Source: Scenedesmus sp. ARA3
Lineage: Eukaryota; Chlorophyta; Chlorophyceae; Sphaeropleales; Scenedesmaceae
DNA length: 64,000 nt
Assembly: GCA_004335835.1 (NCBI GenBank)
Contig: RWJK01001960.1
Coordinates: 48,994-112,993, forward strand
Direction: 5' to 3'
Every line of letters starts with the position of its first letter. Positions within the stretch are counted from its first letter, which is position 1. This document shows, piece by piece, positions 23,939 to 50,075 of this stretch. Below the pieces are notes generated by a model, which did not search any database, was not told where the DNA came from, and saw only the letters and a list, made by a program, of their open reading frames with translations. Made by a program: the position numbers and the translations under genes.

Positions 23939-25389
23939 GCCGGCTCTAGATGTGCCAGCAGCACTGCAGCCTGGTCGGTGGTGGGCACGGCTAAACGGTA
24001 GGGCTGAGCAGCATTGTTTTGTTTGTTGCCAGGGGCAGGGTTGAGCAGCATCACCTGCAGGGACCGTGGTGCTCTTTTGTTGCAGCGTGCAGCAGCGTCC
24101 TTCATTGTCATCAAACTATAAGGGTCTAAATACATGTTTTGGACCGGGCACATGCACTGCTGAGAGGGTCATTGCGGTGCATTTGAAAACATTGCTGCCG
24201 TCTGTTGCCCATCAGGCTGACGGGGTGCTTGTTTGTAGGGGGTGGTCGTTTGATACCATCCATTGATTTTTGTTGCATTGTGTTCCGAGTTTGTTTTTGA
24301 TCAGTTACTTTTGGTGCAGCGCTGTTGAGCAGTTGCAAGTTGTTGCTCCAGTCTGCATGTCTGTCCACCAGGGAAGGTGCGTTGACGTGGCTTTGCCACA
24401 GCGTTGTGCCAATAATAATCATTCTTGTTGTTTGGTGAGCCGGCCTGTTGTTTGGCCAGGTGGGGAAGCATTGCTGCAGCGGCTGCTGCTGAACTACAGA
24501 TGCAAGCACAGCAACTTGCTGTCTGGTTAACAGACGTTGCCTGCGGGCTCTAGTAGTATCGCTGGCAGCAATCCTTGCAGATTCCCTGATGGTGACTGAC
24601 CGCTGGCGTTCAGCATCCTGCGGCGCATAAGCACCAGTGCTGTCATACATGGGCTTGTGTACATGATGTGCCATACATTGTTGTCTTCAGCAGAGCGCTG
24701 CTGCCTGCAGCGTACAGCAGCCTAGGGTGCTGACAGGAGGTGATGGTTAGTCACTGCATGATTGAATCACAGCGTGGGTGTACATGCATGCATACCTGTA
24801 CTACATAGTGCAGGGTTGCTATTGTGATCTGGAGACAATGACCTGCATGATAAGTGGCACGTGCAAGGCACAGCGGCATTGCGGGGCCCGGCCCAAGCCT
24901 TGACAGCTGTGCTACATGCGCTGGCACTCTGCAGCCATTCAATGGTGCCGGGCATCGCCACATGCAACGGTTGAGTGCGTCGATGCTCTTGTGCGGACGT
25001 GGTGCTCAGTAATAAGGTGATGATGGTTCTGTTTGATTCGCCTCACTGGGTCAGTACCAGTGTGAAAGCTAGCACTGCCGCCGCGGCAGTGGCACTGGGC
25101 AGTGCCTTGGCAGACTCATCAACATCCATGCATGCCATGATTGAGTCACTCCAGACAGTACAAACCACTTCTCATGGGTCCCATCTCTTCCCTTGCCGCC
25201 GTAGCAGTGATTGAGCTGGGACATGACCAACGACAACGCTTTGAACCGACTTTGAAATGTGACTTCTACGACCCTGAACCTGTTGTCGACAAGTACCAGT
25301 GAGCGGCAAGCAAACAGCCGCACATCGATGCTGCTGTGCATTCCTGTGATCAGTCCCCATATTTTAAAGCGCGGCCAACAGCCATTAAC
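23939..25389. other. 3' UTR and intergenic region
   Basis: No supported gene. The minus-strand open frame at 24126-24674 has no recognisable domain and is probably chance. I saw no tRNA or mobile element. Confidence 0.35.
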
Positions 25390-25969
25390 ATGGCGGGTAT
25401 CCGTGGGCTGCTGCCAGTCCTGCTGGTGCTTGGCGTGATTTTTGGTCCGGACGCGTACAAGGCTCTCACCAATCTAGGGTCTTCGCCAGTGGAGGTGCGG
25501 ATAGTCACACTGAGCTTGTGCTAGGCGGGGGCGTCTGCACGTCAAGCTGCTTCAGGGCCTGCTGCTTCTGCTACTGCTGCAGCTGCTTGGCAGCACAGCA
25601 ATCCTTCTTGATCAAGTTCTCTGCACGTCAAGTTTGTGTTATTTTGGCTGAAGCTGCGAGAAACGAGGCAACACTTGCATCATGCAGCTCCTCTTTCGTC
25701 TGCTAGCTGCATGAAGCATGCACAACATGCATGCCGCGCCTTCCATGCGCGTATCACACCACCCCAGGCACTCATCATCCCCCCTAATACGGCTCATGTT
25801 GACATGGACAGTCTTGACTGAACTGATAGCCGCATATAACATAAGCTACAGCTCGCAAGACCAACCTGCCTGCTGCCGCTGCTGTTGCTGGCGCAGGTTG
25901 ATGCAGACAAGGGGCTGAGCTTAGGCGACAGGGTGCACATCGCGTTCTGCTCTTCGTGAGGCATGAAGT

Positions 25970-26001
<32 letters not shown>

Positions 26002-27106
26002 GTGCAGCAGCAGCGCTGCTAGCAGCACAGTCGCTGCAGCATCATGCACGTTCTATCAGCAGCAACATCCGGCTGGTGTGTACTGCAGCGCGTGTAGGCG
26101 CGCCACAGCTGCTGCAGTGGGCCATGGGCTGTCGCCGGCATATTCGAGCTCCTCCTTGCGCCTCCATATGTGGCAGCAACCATGTCTAGCATCATGATGT
26201 GTGTGCAATGCTCAGGAAGAGGAGGTCTCATGCTTAAATGCTGCCTCTGGCGCCCCCTGCACTCGCTGCTGCTGCTACTGCAGGGGCGCCTTCATGCAGG
26301 CGCAGCAGCTGCTGCAGCAGCGCTTCCCTGGCATGGAGGTGGCAGGCTCCACCTACCCTGTTCCTGCAAGCAAGCAAGCCCTGGCGCAAGCCCTGGGGCT
26401 GGTGCAGATGGCAGGGTTTGGGTGTGTGGTTTTCGGAGAGAAGATATTTGAGGCGCTGGGCTATGCGGCGCCGCCGGAGCTGTTTGTGCAGAATGTGGCG
26501 GGCAACAAGTTTGGTGTGGGCATCGGCATCTGGTTTGTGGGCAATTTCCTGCAGAACCAGCTGCTGTCTACGGGCGCGTTTGAGGTCTACTATGATGGCA
26601 CGCTGGTGGGTGGCTGGTTTTGTTGTGCGGCGGTTTGGGCGTCTTGCGGCTGTTGGTTTGCTGTGGGTTTTGGTTTTTCTGCAGCAGGCCAGGGTGAATG
26701 CGTGCGGCGTAGATGGTATAGATATAGAGTTGCTTGCCTTGAGTGTGCTTCTTATTGTCAGCGATGGGCGGGAAACACAGGAAACAGGCAAACAAGGCCT
26801 AGAAAAGTGCATGGTGTCAGCAAGGTCGTAAAAGTAGCTGAGAGGCGCAGCTAGCAGGAGAGGCAAGCAAGGCAGCAAGCGCCTGTGCAAGACAATGGCA
26901 TCAGGCAGCTGATGTGCACTGGCTGTCTTGCCGCTCCAATATGCTGCTGCTGTTATTGCTGTTGCTGCTTGCAGGTGTTCAGCAAGCTGCGCCAGGGCAG
27001 GATGCCTGCAGTGGAGGAGCTGCTGTCAGCAGTAGAGACGCAGATAACAGCTCGCCTGTCGGACGCTGATGCACCAGTACAGTTTGTGGACCCACCAGCA
27101 CAGTAG
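25390..27106 (+). CDS. SELENOT: Selenoprotein T (thioredoxin-like ER oxidoreductase)
   Basis: Four exons, join(25390..25494, 25897..25967, 26284..26605, 26975..27106), 209 residues if the TGA at 25957-25959 is read as selenocysteine. Exon 1 gives a hydrophobic N-terminus (GLLPVLLVLGVIFGPDAY). Exon 2 contains HIAFCSS-Sec-G, the C-x-x-U redox motif. Exon 3 gives QQRFPGMEV, a second hydrophobic segment (GIGIWFVGNFLQNQLLSTGA) and AFEVYYDG. Exon 4 begins VFSKLRQGRMP, as in SelT (W/F-SKL-x-x-G-x-(L/M)-P). SelT is an ER membrane redox protein of the Rdx family. Splice phases agree at every junction, and read-through of TGA is required because the SelT core lies after it. The SECIS-like hairpin at 27300-27352 in the 3' UTR supports recoding. 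Confidence 0.9.
25957..25959 (+). other. In-frame TGA selenocysteine codon
   Basis: The codon series TTC TGC TCT TCG TGA GGC ATG places TGA at the U of the C-x-x-U motif of SelT, in an exon whose frame is fixed by both flanking exons. Confidence 0.9.
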
Positions 27107-27299
27107 CAGGCACTGCAGGCTTGCAGGAACAGCAGCAGGCAGTGCAGCACAGCAGGGTCAGCAGCGGCATGCTGCAGGCAGGATGTTGCAGCTGGTACTG
27201 CTGATGCTTGCTGTGTGTTTGCTGCCCGGTCGCGCGGCTGTGGTCCCTATGGTTGTTGCCTCGGCGCAGTTGCATCGCTGGAGCCTTGCACACCAGGCT

Positions 27300-27352
27300 A
27301 TGACGGGCATGGCTATAAACCTCTGGCATCTGACTAGGCTGCCATGCCCCGA
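27300..27352 (+). promoter_or_regulatory. SECIS element of selenoprotein T
   Basis: The core has ATGA at 27300-27303, a nine-base arm GGGCATGGC (27305-27313), an apical AAA at 27317-27319, the exactly complementary arm GCCATGCCC (27341-27349) and GA at 27351-27352. The unpaired A run and ATGA/GA quartet are the defining features of eukaryotic SECIS elements, which recruit SBP2. CCT/AGG inside the loop could form the extra mini-stem of type 2 elements. It lies about 195 bases after the SelT stop, as expected. Confidence 0.88.
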
Positions 27353-27655
27353 TCCCTTTCTTGGTGTGCAGACTGGCTGACAGTCGTGCAAGAATGCCGT
27401 GGGTGATGGCATCCAGTGATGGGGAACTGATGTGATTTTGAGTGTGTACCCTTGTTCAACCTCTAAGGTTTGTGGCTTCAGTGTTGAAGACGCATACATT
27501 CAAATATTATTATTGACGTCGTTTATTTGCATAATTGCTGTCGTTGACTGTGTGAATCAATCTGTCGGTTGTGCACGGGCTTGAGTACTGCGTCAGGCTG
27601 TGAAGCATTACGACTGACGTGCAGAAGGCCGTAGGCTAAGGCAGCCATAAACAAC

Positions 27656-30225
27656 ATGGCTTCAAACGAAGAGCGCATCAGCACCAACGCAGGTGCAGCA
27701 CGGGCTCGGTGCATAATGTGTATCCGCAAAGTCTTGTACTGCTGCTGCCTGACAGAGAACATCGTTTTCACATTGCAGCAGCGTCGAGCGCAGGGCCTCG
27801 GGGTGAAGAGCTTCAGCTGGTGCGTTCCTGTGGTAGTGCAAGCAAGCACTGCCTAGCTTTGCGCTCACAGCCATGACCTGCTGTAATTGGCAGCGCTGAT
27901 GAGTTGTTGCTGCACTTGCCCTTGCAGCTTACCGGCTCAGATGGCATCAAGATCATTCTGTTGGGGGATTCAGCAGTTGGAAAGTCCAAGTGAGTTGAGG
28001 TTCACCAGCATCTTGGCTGATGCCTCAGCTACTGCCACATGACAGTTGTGATGCCAGCATTGCAGTGCAACGCTGCGCACCTGACAGTAGCTGTGTTGAC
28101 ATCCTGCTATGGCAGAAGCTTGCCCTACTTGTAGAACAAGTTGGATGGCGGGTTCAAGCGGCTTGCAGCATGCAGTTGCCTGCAGGCATGACCACGTCCT
28201 CAGTCAGCCAGCTGTGACAGCAGTCGCACTGGACTCAGCACTGGCATGCACATCCCGGCAGCACAGCGCAGTGCAGACCAAGTCGTTACAGCAGCAGCTA
28301 CCTGCTATTGAGCATTAGCATGTTCTGCTTGCAGGCTAGTGGAGCGTTTCCTGCAGTCATCCTACAAGCCGCATCTGCTGTCTACGTACGCACTCACACT
28401 GTACAAACACACGTACAAGGCAGATGATGGCACGCAGCTGCCTGTGGGTGAGCATATGTGGTGATGTCAGCGGTACCGCAAACAACTGAAGGCGCTTGTC
28501 AAGTGCGCGTCATCGCAGTGCAGCTGCTGATGCTGCTGGCCCATTGTCAGAACCCTCAACTTGAGGGTGGCCTGGTCATGGGCAGCACTGGCAGCAGCAG
28601 AAGCATTTGTTTACACTGTGTTATGTTGTCACACAGTCCAGCATCGCAAGCCTGCTGCTACCGATGCTGCTAATGCTGCTGTGGCTGCTGTCCTGCAGAC
28701 ATCTGGGACACAGCCGGCCAGGAGCGCTTCAACAGCATGCACGCCTCCTACTACTACCGCGCACACGTGAGCCACCAGCTGCTTGCTGCTGGCAAGCTGC
28801 AAGCATGCCGCACCTGGAAGCTGTGCTGAGGGCACATGGCAGGATCAGCTTAGCACGCACAAGCAGCACAGAAGCATGTGTGGCATACAGCAGTAGCACG
28901 GCAGCAGTCAAGCCATGCCATGCCATCTGTTGCAGGAATTGGTGGCAGCAGAGCTGTGACAGCACACATGCTGACCCTGCCGCTACTGCTGCTGCTGCCA
29001 CTGGTGCGCTGCAGGCGTGCATCATGGTGTTTGACGTCACGCGCAAGCTGACGTACAAGAACCTGGACACCTGGTACGAGGAGCTGCAGCACCACGCGCC
29101 AGGCATACCCACGCTGGTGGTGGCCAACAAGATCGACATCGACTACCAGGTGAGGGGCTGGGGCAGCAGCCGCCTGCAGGTGCTTTGCAGCTGGCCTGGC
29201 ACCAGGATGTTGTGCCGTATGCAGCTGGGATATATGCACACATGCAGCGGGTGAGAGTTATCTGTGCAGCTGCCGCGTCAGCTTGGTGCGATAGCTGTAC
29301 ATCAGCGCATGCTGCCCAACACTGCGCCATTGCATCAAACAAGCTGGCTGCCGCGTTGCGCCGCATGCAGGTGACGCAGAAGAGCTTCAAGTTTGCTGAG
29401 AAGCACGGCTGCCCGTTCTTCTTCGTGTCGGCCAGTGACGGCACCAACGTGGTGCGCATCTTCAACGAGGCCATCCTGCAAGGTGCGTTGAGCTGTCATG
29501 CTGTACACATGCAGTGCACACCTCATATGGTTGTAAATGCCTGGGCTTTCACTGGTCAACGTCTGATTGAGCCAAATGATGTGGTGCGCATCTTCAACGA
29601 GGCCATCCTGCAAGGTGCGCTGCGTGCGTGCTTGGGGCTTGGTCCTTCCTATGCCTTCCAGTGCACCATGTGGCAATGCGCCACCCAGCTATGGTAACAA
29701 ACTGCTTGCACTGCTCGCGGCGGCCAGAGCATGCTGACCCTGATCAGAGAGGCAGGCACAGTATACGCCTAGCTGCCCTGCAGTGCACAACTCGATTGAT
29801 TGTACATGCATGGGCTTCTCCTTGTTCTGCGTCTGACTGGACCGATGTTGGTGCGACACGCATGCGTTTCTGCTGCAGGCATCAAGTGGAAGCTGTCCTC
29901 CAAGGAGGACCTGCTGCTGGAGGCGCTAGTGCCTGGGGTCAGGCTTCTCAGAAGAAGGACATTCATCATCATCATGTTACCCATCAAGCCATAGAAGAAG
30001 GACATTGTGCTGAAGTTGTGTTGTGCTGAACTGCCTGCTGCAGGCATCAGGTGGAAGCTGTCGCCCAAGGAGGACCTGCTGCTGGAGGCGCTGGACCTGC
30101 TGGCGGGGCTGGACTCGGCAGCCAAGCAGCAGCAGAGCAAGCTGATACAGGCAGTGGCCAGCAGCACAGAGGCAGGAGAGCAGCAGCAGCAGCGGGCGGG
30201 GCAGCAGGCGGCTCAGCAGCGGTGA
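27656..30225 (+). CDS. RABL2: Rab-like GTPase RABL2 (ciliary)
   Basis: Core exons with consistent phases: 27928-27989, 28335-28447, 28699-28766, 29015-29149, 29371-29482, 30044-30225. The protein has the P-loop GDSAVGKSK, LSTYALTLYKHT, WDTAGQERFNSMHASYYY, ACIMVFDV, VANKID and VTQKSF...FVSASDGTNVVRIFNEAI. K-S-K after the P-loop, STYALTLYKHT, SMHASYY and the VTQKSF segment are diagnostic of RABL2, which binds the CEP19 and IFT-B machinery at the ciliary base. The C-terminus is Gln/Ala-rich and has no prenylation cysteine, as in RABL2. The first exon is uncertain: ATG at 27656 is in an open frame, but its best donor (27693) is out of phase with exon 2, while GGG/GTGAAG near 27804 is in phase. 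An alternative last exon at 29879 would end differently. Confidence 0.85.
29581..29957 (+). repeat. Partial exon copies within RABL2
   Basis: Bases 29581-29614 repeat the end of exon 29371-29482 (VVRIFNEAILQ) with a GTGCGC donor. From 29879 the start of the last exon is repeated (GIKWKLSSKEDLLLEAL versus GIRWKLSPKEDLLLEAL) with its TGCTGCAG acceptor. The second copy is open to a stop near 29994 and could be an alternative last exon. Confidence 0.8.
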
Positions 30226-31667
30226 CACAGGAAGGTTGAAGCAGCAGTAGAGCAAGCTGATCATGGCCCCGGCCAGCAACGCACTGGCAGAGACAGGGAT
30301 GCAGCAGCAGCTGGAGTCAGCTGAGCAATGTTATAGCATGCGCCATGGTCAGCGCGGCAGAGGCTCAACACCAGCAGCAGTATGCGCACGAGCAGCTGCA
30401 GCTGTGCAAGGAAGAAACAAAGCCACGTGGGGTTGCAATGTGACTGGAGCAGGTTCAGCGTGGCATTGGCAACAGGAACAGCAGGCACTAGAGGGGAGTC
30501 AGGGCGGCAGTGACAGCGGCTGGCGTGCTGAGGACCCATCAGTTGTTAACGCAGTGCACCAGTTGTCGCCACAGTGGTTACATTCTGTCCCAATGCAACT
30601 TGCGTTGGGGCACAATCGCTGCAATCAGTGCATTGAATGCAGCATGGCAGGGTGTACACGCAGAACTGCAGATGCCATCAATGGTGCAGTTCCTATGTTT
30701 GCTTGCCACCGCATTGCCACATGGTGCTGGTGCAGTGTAGGGACTTCCAGCCTCACAGCGCACTCCCACGCACAAAGCAGCAAACTTCATGTGACGACAG
30801 ATTTCCATGGCCATGGTTACTAACCATATGGCATAACATGGCACGGCTGCTGAGCCATTCTAAAATGACATGAATGAATGCGTTTCACCTGCAGCGGTCA
30901 TTTTCTTTTTTTGAACAGCAGGCCGGCCCCACACCCCTTCTAGGCAGCTGCCAGCATGCAGAAGGCTTTGCGCGGCTGCCTGGGAAAAACAAATGTTCAA
31001 CTTGTGAGTGACTCACCGGGCAACTTTCTTCATGTATGCCGCACACTGTGTGTGTGACTTTGGCACAGCGGAAGCTTGTTGAGCAGCTGTTGTGACATGT
31101 TGTGGGGTTTGTTCAGCCAGGCTGCTTCATACAGGGGCTCTCATCCAATGAGTCACTGACATTTGATGAGTCACGACCGTCTTTTCACATAGCAGCAACA
31201 GGATGGGACCAGCAGTGCTCACTGGCAAGTGCCAAGTTCCTAGCAAGTTTCTGATGTGCCTGAGCTGTGCAGCAGTTCAGTAACAGTTTGAAATCTTGTA
31301 TCACATACTGGTCATACAGCGTGGCTGGCATTGCACGCATGGGCGGAGGGGCCATTGATGGGCTGTGCAAGTCCAACCTTCCCCAAGAATGTGCCTGATA
31401 GCTTCGGTATCTTAAGCATCTGAGTCATGCCAGCTTTCTCATTGGTACTATACACAAGCAATTCACCAGTATAGCCATACAGAAGGAGCATGGTTCGCCG
31501 TACGATCAAGGTGCAGCGGCTTTAGTGCGGGTGTTCTGTCACCTTCTACTCGCATAAACGGCACGCTCGCATGGGAGCTGCTTGTCTTCGTTTTCTGCAA
31601 GAGAATTAGAGATTGATATGGCTGGGCTCAAGATGGAGCCGCGACTCGCGAGGCAGCTGCTTGGTTG
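30226..31667. other. 3' UTR and intergenic region
   Basis: No supported gene. The open frame at 30263-30823 directly follows the RABL2 stop and has UTR-like composition with no domain. The region should end with the promoter of the probable GPI protein. Confidence 0.35.
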
Positions 31668-33372
31668 ATGATTCAATGCGCTGTGCTGAATTCAATCCAT
31701 AAGGTTCTCGTCCTGGTACTTTGCTTTGCTTCGCTTGCTCATTGTGCTGTTCTGCCAGCTCCCAGCACAAACAGCTCGTCCCTGCAGCAAGTTTCGTTTT
31801 CTAGCTCGCTGACAGCCCAGAAGCCCGTGGACATCGTCGCTACATTTGCTCCAGACACCGTTTCAAAGGGCCTTCCGTCATCGCGGGATCCAGCAGGCAG
31901 TCCTTTGGTGAGTGACAGCCAAGCCCTGCTGCTGATAGCCCAGCGCCAGTGTCTTCAAAGCTTTGTGTGCCTGATGCGACGCAAATTCATTTAGTTTGAC
32001 ATATCAGCTGTATTGATTCAGGGGGTTTAGCCTGGCTCTAGCATGTCCTCCTGCTGATGATGCATGTTTATGCGCTGTTGTGTCCTGCAGCAATGAACGC
32101 TGTGTTCTAGGTAGCCATGTTTCCAGCAGCCATCAGCTGCCTGCAGATGGCATCTTGCTAACCCTTTGCTTCCATTTGCGCTGCTGCTGTACACCTGTGC
32201 TGCAGGAGCTGCTGCTTGTCTCCTCAGACCTGTCAACGTTCGGGCGCTACGCAGCATCCAGAGCCCAGCAAGGGACAGACGGCAGCGTCACAGCATCTTT
32301 CAGCGACGTAGTGTTCTCAAAGGGTGGGCAGTACGTGCTGGTATTCGATGGCCAGCTCCCTCTGCCTGATGCAGCAGCAGCCGATGGCAGCCAGCAGCAG
32401 CTGCAGTCAGTGTCGGCGAGCACATTCATCGGCGTCGGCGCGCAGCCGCACAACATTATAGGCCCGCAGTACAATGGTAGCCGCACAGGGCTCACTGAGA
32501 TTGTGGTGCAAGGAAGGCCGCTGCTGCAGCAGCAGTCCCGCAGCATATCTGAGCTGCTTCAGGTGGATGACGATGCCAGTGCTGCAGCTGGCAGCAGCAG
32601 CAGCAACAACACATCGCACACCACCTACAGGGTTGTACTAGACATGCCTGATCACTGTGTGCCTGGCCAGCCAGCAACATACACCTGGACGCTGCGTGAT
32701 GCCGTTAGCGGCGAGCCAGTGACTGACCTGCAGCCCTACGGTGATGGCGCAGCACTGCGGCTGTTCATAGCCAGCGCTGACCTGTCACACCTGCAGCAGA
32801 CAGCTGGCAGCGCTGCAACACATATACCGTCAAGCCGCGCCAGCAGCAGCAGCAGCAGCAGCAGCAATGGCAGCGGTACCAGGGGTGGGGTGAATAGCGC
32901 GTATGTTTGGGGCAGCCAGGCTGCAGGTGCTGCCACTGTTGCAGAAGCAGCAGTGGCTCGGCCCGATAGCTCAGCAAGTGCCAGCAAAACACAGCAGCAG
33001 CAGCAGCAGCAGCAGCTGGGTGGTAGGCGGCTGCTAGCTCCAGTGTTGGAACGTGCAGCTCTGCGTCAGCTGCATCAGGCAGGCAGCACGGGCAGCAGCA
33101 GCAGCAGGGCCGCCCAGTTTGGGCCTTCCGCATCTGCTCAAGTTGTGCTGCCAGGGTATGGCACCTATTTGTTTGTTGCAGAGGTGTTGAGGGCGGGGGA
33201 TGAGTATGTGGTGATGCCGTTTTATGTTTCGTGCAGCGCTGGCGCGCCGCACCTTGAATCTGCGGCCGCCAGTGCACGGTCCAATGGTGCTGCAGGCGTG
33301 GGCGCGCAGCAACCTCTGCGCATGCTGTTGTGGGCTGTGTTGGCGCTCGTACTGCAGCATATGCTGCTGTGA
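31668..33372 (+). CDS. Probable GPI-anchored surface protein with two YtkA-like beta-sandwich regions
   Basis: Two exons, join(31668..31907, 32206..33372), phase 0 (TTG/GTGAGT ... TGCAG/GAG), 468 residues. Signal peptide VLVLVLCFASLAHCA. Two copies of a fold pattern are visible. The first runs PVDIVATFAPD, SSDLSTFGRY, FSDVVFSKGGQYVLVFDG. The second runs YRVVLDMPDHCVPGQPATYT, VTDLQPYGDGAALRLFIAS, QVVLPGYGTYLFVAEV, EYVVMPFYVSC. This matches bacterial secreted YtkA/FixH-like domains (G-x-P-V-x-x-L-x-P-Y, then a P-G-x-Y strand and a final PF-x-V). A Ser/Gln-rich insertion with GGRRLL separates parts of the second copy. The C-terminus is a short hydrophobic segment (MLLWAVLALVLQHMLL) after a small-residue spacer, typical of a GPI signal. 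Function unknown; metal handling is a guess from the bacterial relatives. Confidence 0.65.
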
Positions 33373-35482
33373 GGGTGCTGTTGCTGTGATCGAGGTGGGT
33401 TTGTCTGCAGGGGTTTGCATCAATGCACGGGGTACAGGCGGGCCAGCAGCGGCACGTGCTGTTGCACATGCCGCTGCTACTGCGCTGCAGCACAAATGGG
33501 TGCGCTGCTTCTGTCCCTCTAATCGTATGGGGTTTTGGAAGTGTGCGTACTACTTCTGTTTCTACTAATGTATTTCTTCTGCTATGTGAAGGGACAGCGT
33601 CCCTTGCAGGGGTGGAGGGGTACTGGCATGCCTGCCTCCTGTCCCAGTTACCTGCAGAATATTCCAGCGCGCCCTCGTACATGCAAAGGCACATGCCATG
33701 CTGCACACATGAGCCTCGCAGGGAGGGAGGGTTTTACAAGCTTGCTGTGTACTGCGCTTTTGCATGTGGATGCCAGGACTGCGGCTTTCTGCCGCTTCCT
33801 GGCGGCTGGCTTGCGCCGCAAGCCGCTTGAAATTAGTTGTCTACTACTGATGGCGATGGCGCTGCATGCATGCTGCTGTTGCTCCAGCAGCCACTTCTAA
33901 TGCGTTTGAAAGTGCACGGGAGAGCCATGTTGCCAGGACAGTCCCTGATCAATCATGATGCTGTTCGGTGGAGGTGTCCTCTGGGGCATGGGGCGGCCCT
34001 GTAGGCACCAGCAAGTGGCGATGTGGGGAATGTGGAGTGCCGTTGTGCAATAGCAGTATCTCAAAGGAATTGGCCTGAGCGTTCCAAAAAGCTCTCAGCC
34101 AGCCAGTACAGCGATCTGACTCATGCATGGTGCTGGCTGGATCCGGCTGTTGCTGCTCCTGGGCGTGCCGAAATTGACAGCGTGCTGATTGACGGCATGC
34201 CAGATGCTGTGATGTGCTGTGTGTTTCATGCAGCATCTCGGGCAAGGAAAGTGTCAAAAGCTGTGCGGCGGGACTGTGCTGTGGGTGGGGTTTCACCAAT
34301 GCAGTGCGCGCCGCTCCGCTCGGCGCGCAGCTGCTTCACATCAGTCGGTTCCCTTTAGGGTTTGCAATTGCGGCATTGCGTGTGCGGGGTGTGCTCAATG
34401 CTGATCAGCTTCTGCAATTTTCTTACTGGTTCAAAAAGTCCACGCACTGTGCTTACAGGCTTGCAGCGTGTATGTGGGTGTCAGTTTTGCAATTACTATG
34501 TCAGCTTGTGTGTTGTATGCGTCTTTTATATGGGCGCAAGTACCGAGACAGCTCTTTTCCATCTGTGGCTGGTGACACTGGTGTGCATGCTGTTGCAGCT
34601 GCATCTGCACGAGTTGCAGTCTGGCTCTGCGTACCACCTGCCCAGCATTGCTGTTGTGTGGTGCCAATGTGGCACTGCGCTGCTGTTCACAGAGAGTGTG
34701 CATATAGCATCTTGCTGTGCTTCCGATGCTTCTATTGCCGCCACACCTGCACAGTACACCCGCGGCTGTGCTGCCGGTGCTGCGAGTCTTGGCCTGTGTT
34801 GATGTATGCTGGTAGGGACGCAGCCAGGTGCCACGCTCTGCAGGTGCACAGCTGCCGCAGCAGCTTGGTTTCACTATTCACAGCGTGTGGTTCGATCAGT
34901 GTTCACAGGCAACAAAGTAAACAAAGACTGTTGTTTGAATGTCTGGCTTTGAGCTCACCAAGGCATGGCCAGTGGCCATTGGCCACCCTTCTGTGTGATG
35001 GCTGGCATTCAATGGTTGGTGCAGTTCCAGGTACGCCTGGTGTATAGTAGTGGGTGTGGCAGGGACTCTCATTCAGAGAGAAACTGACATGGGTCTTGGC
35101 CTTTGTTGTAAGCTTTTAGCAGCCTGACACAGGCTTGAGCACTGCTCTGTACTGGCCTGTAACCGAGGTACTGCCATTGCGGCTTCACGGGCAGCAGCTG
35201 CAAATTTGGACAACACATCAATGAACTAGCCACAAGCAGACCTAACGGTCTTCTCCGGTCACAGTTGTAACACAGCTGTCGGAGTTCCATTGAATGGTTG
35301 AAGTGACACACCCGCCTCGGAGTGATCGACATTGTGACGATTGCAATTCATTATTGTTGCTGTGGTTGAGTTTTATACCTTCGATTCTCATAACCGTATG
35401 CTGCGAATCAGCGCAGGCTGCTTGGTGGTTGCGGTGATGTGCTGAACAGGACCGTTTCTGGGCCGTGCCCTGGTCAGCTGCC
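33373..35482. other. 3' UTR and intergenic region
   Basis: About 2.1 kb with no supported gene. The 277-codon plus-strand open frame at 34214-35047 is Cys/Leu-rich with no domain, no credible start and no splice context, so I do not call it. TGTAA motifs occur at 35107-35111 and near 35157. The promoter of the GH31 gene should be at the right end. Confidence 0.35.
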
Positions 35483-49736
<14,254 letters not shown>

Positions 49737-49769
49737 CACGCACTACTGCTGCTGCTGCTGCTGCTGCTG

Positions 49770-50033
49770 ACGTGGCGTACGATCCAGCCAAGCAGCTGCT
49801 GCGCATCGGCGGGCTGGGCCTGGCGGGTGCTGACCTGGCACAAGGCCTGCTGCTGGAGTGGGCCGCTGATGCAGTTGCTGCAGCTGGGTGACAAGGCTGG
49901 CGCCGGCAGCAGATGCCAACACAGCTGCTCCAGGTTCGGGTATTGTCTGGGCCTGGCGAGCGCTGACCTGGCACAAGGCCTGCTGCTGGAGTGGGCCCCA
50001 GAAACCGCCGGACTTGCAGCTGCAGCTGCTTGA
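49770..50033 (+). repeat. Two copies of the GH31 C-terminal coding end, downstream of the stop
   Basis: After the stop at 49736, 49768-49890 repeats DVAY-(E/D)-PAKQLLRIGG and LAGADLAQGLLLEWAA with its own stop, and 49950-50033 repeats LASADLAQGLLLEWA with another stop. So the exon-edge pattern also occurs at the coding end, where no splice site is involved. Confidence 0.8.
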
Positions 50034-50070
50034 GGAAGCCCCTTCAGGAAAACGGGCTGTGTTCCCTTCG

Positions 50071-50075
50071 TGTAA
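50071..50075 (+). terminator. TGTAA poly(A) signal candidate of the GH31 gene
   Basis: TGTAA, the poly(A) signal of chlamydomonad algae, occurs 335 bases after the GH31 stop and just beyond the duplicated C-terminal ends. Confidence 0.4.

Noticed and set aside
24126..24674. 182-codon minus-strand open frame
   Set aside because: No domain and no splice context; it lies in the expected 3' region of the plus-strand surface-protein gene.
30263..30823. 186-codon open frame after RABL2
   Set aside because: Starts within 40 bases of the RABL2 stop and lacks any recognisable feature; read as 3' UTR.
34214..35047. 277-codon plus-strand open frame
   Set aside because: Cys/Leu/His-rich with no family pattern, overlapping frames equally open, no splice signals; looks like chance openness in UTR or spacer.
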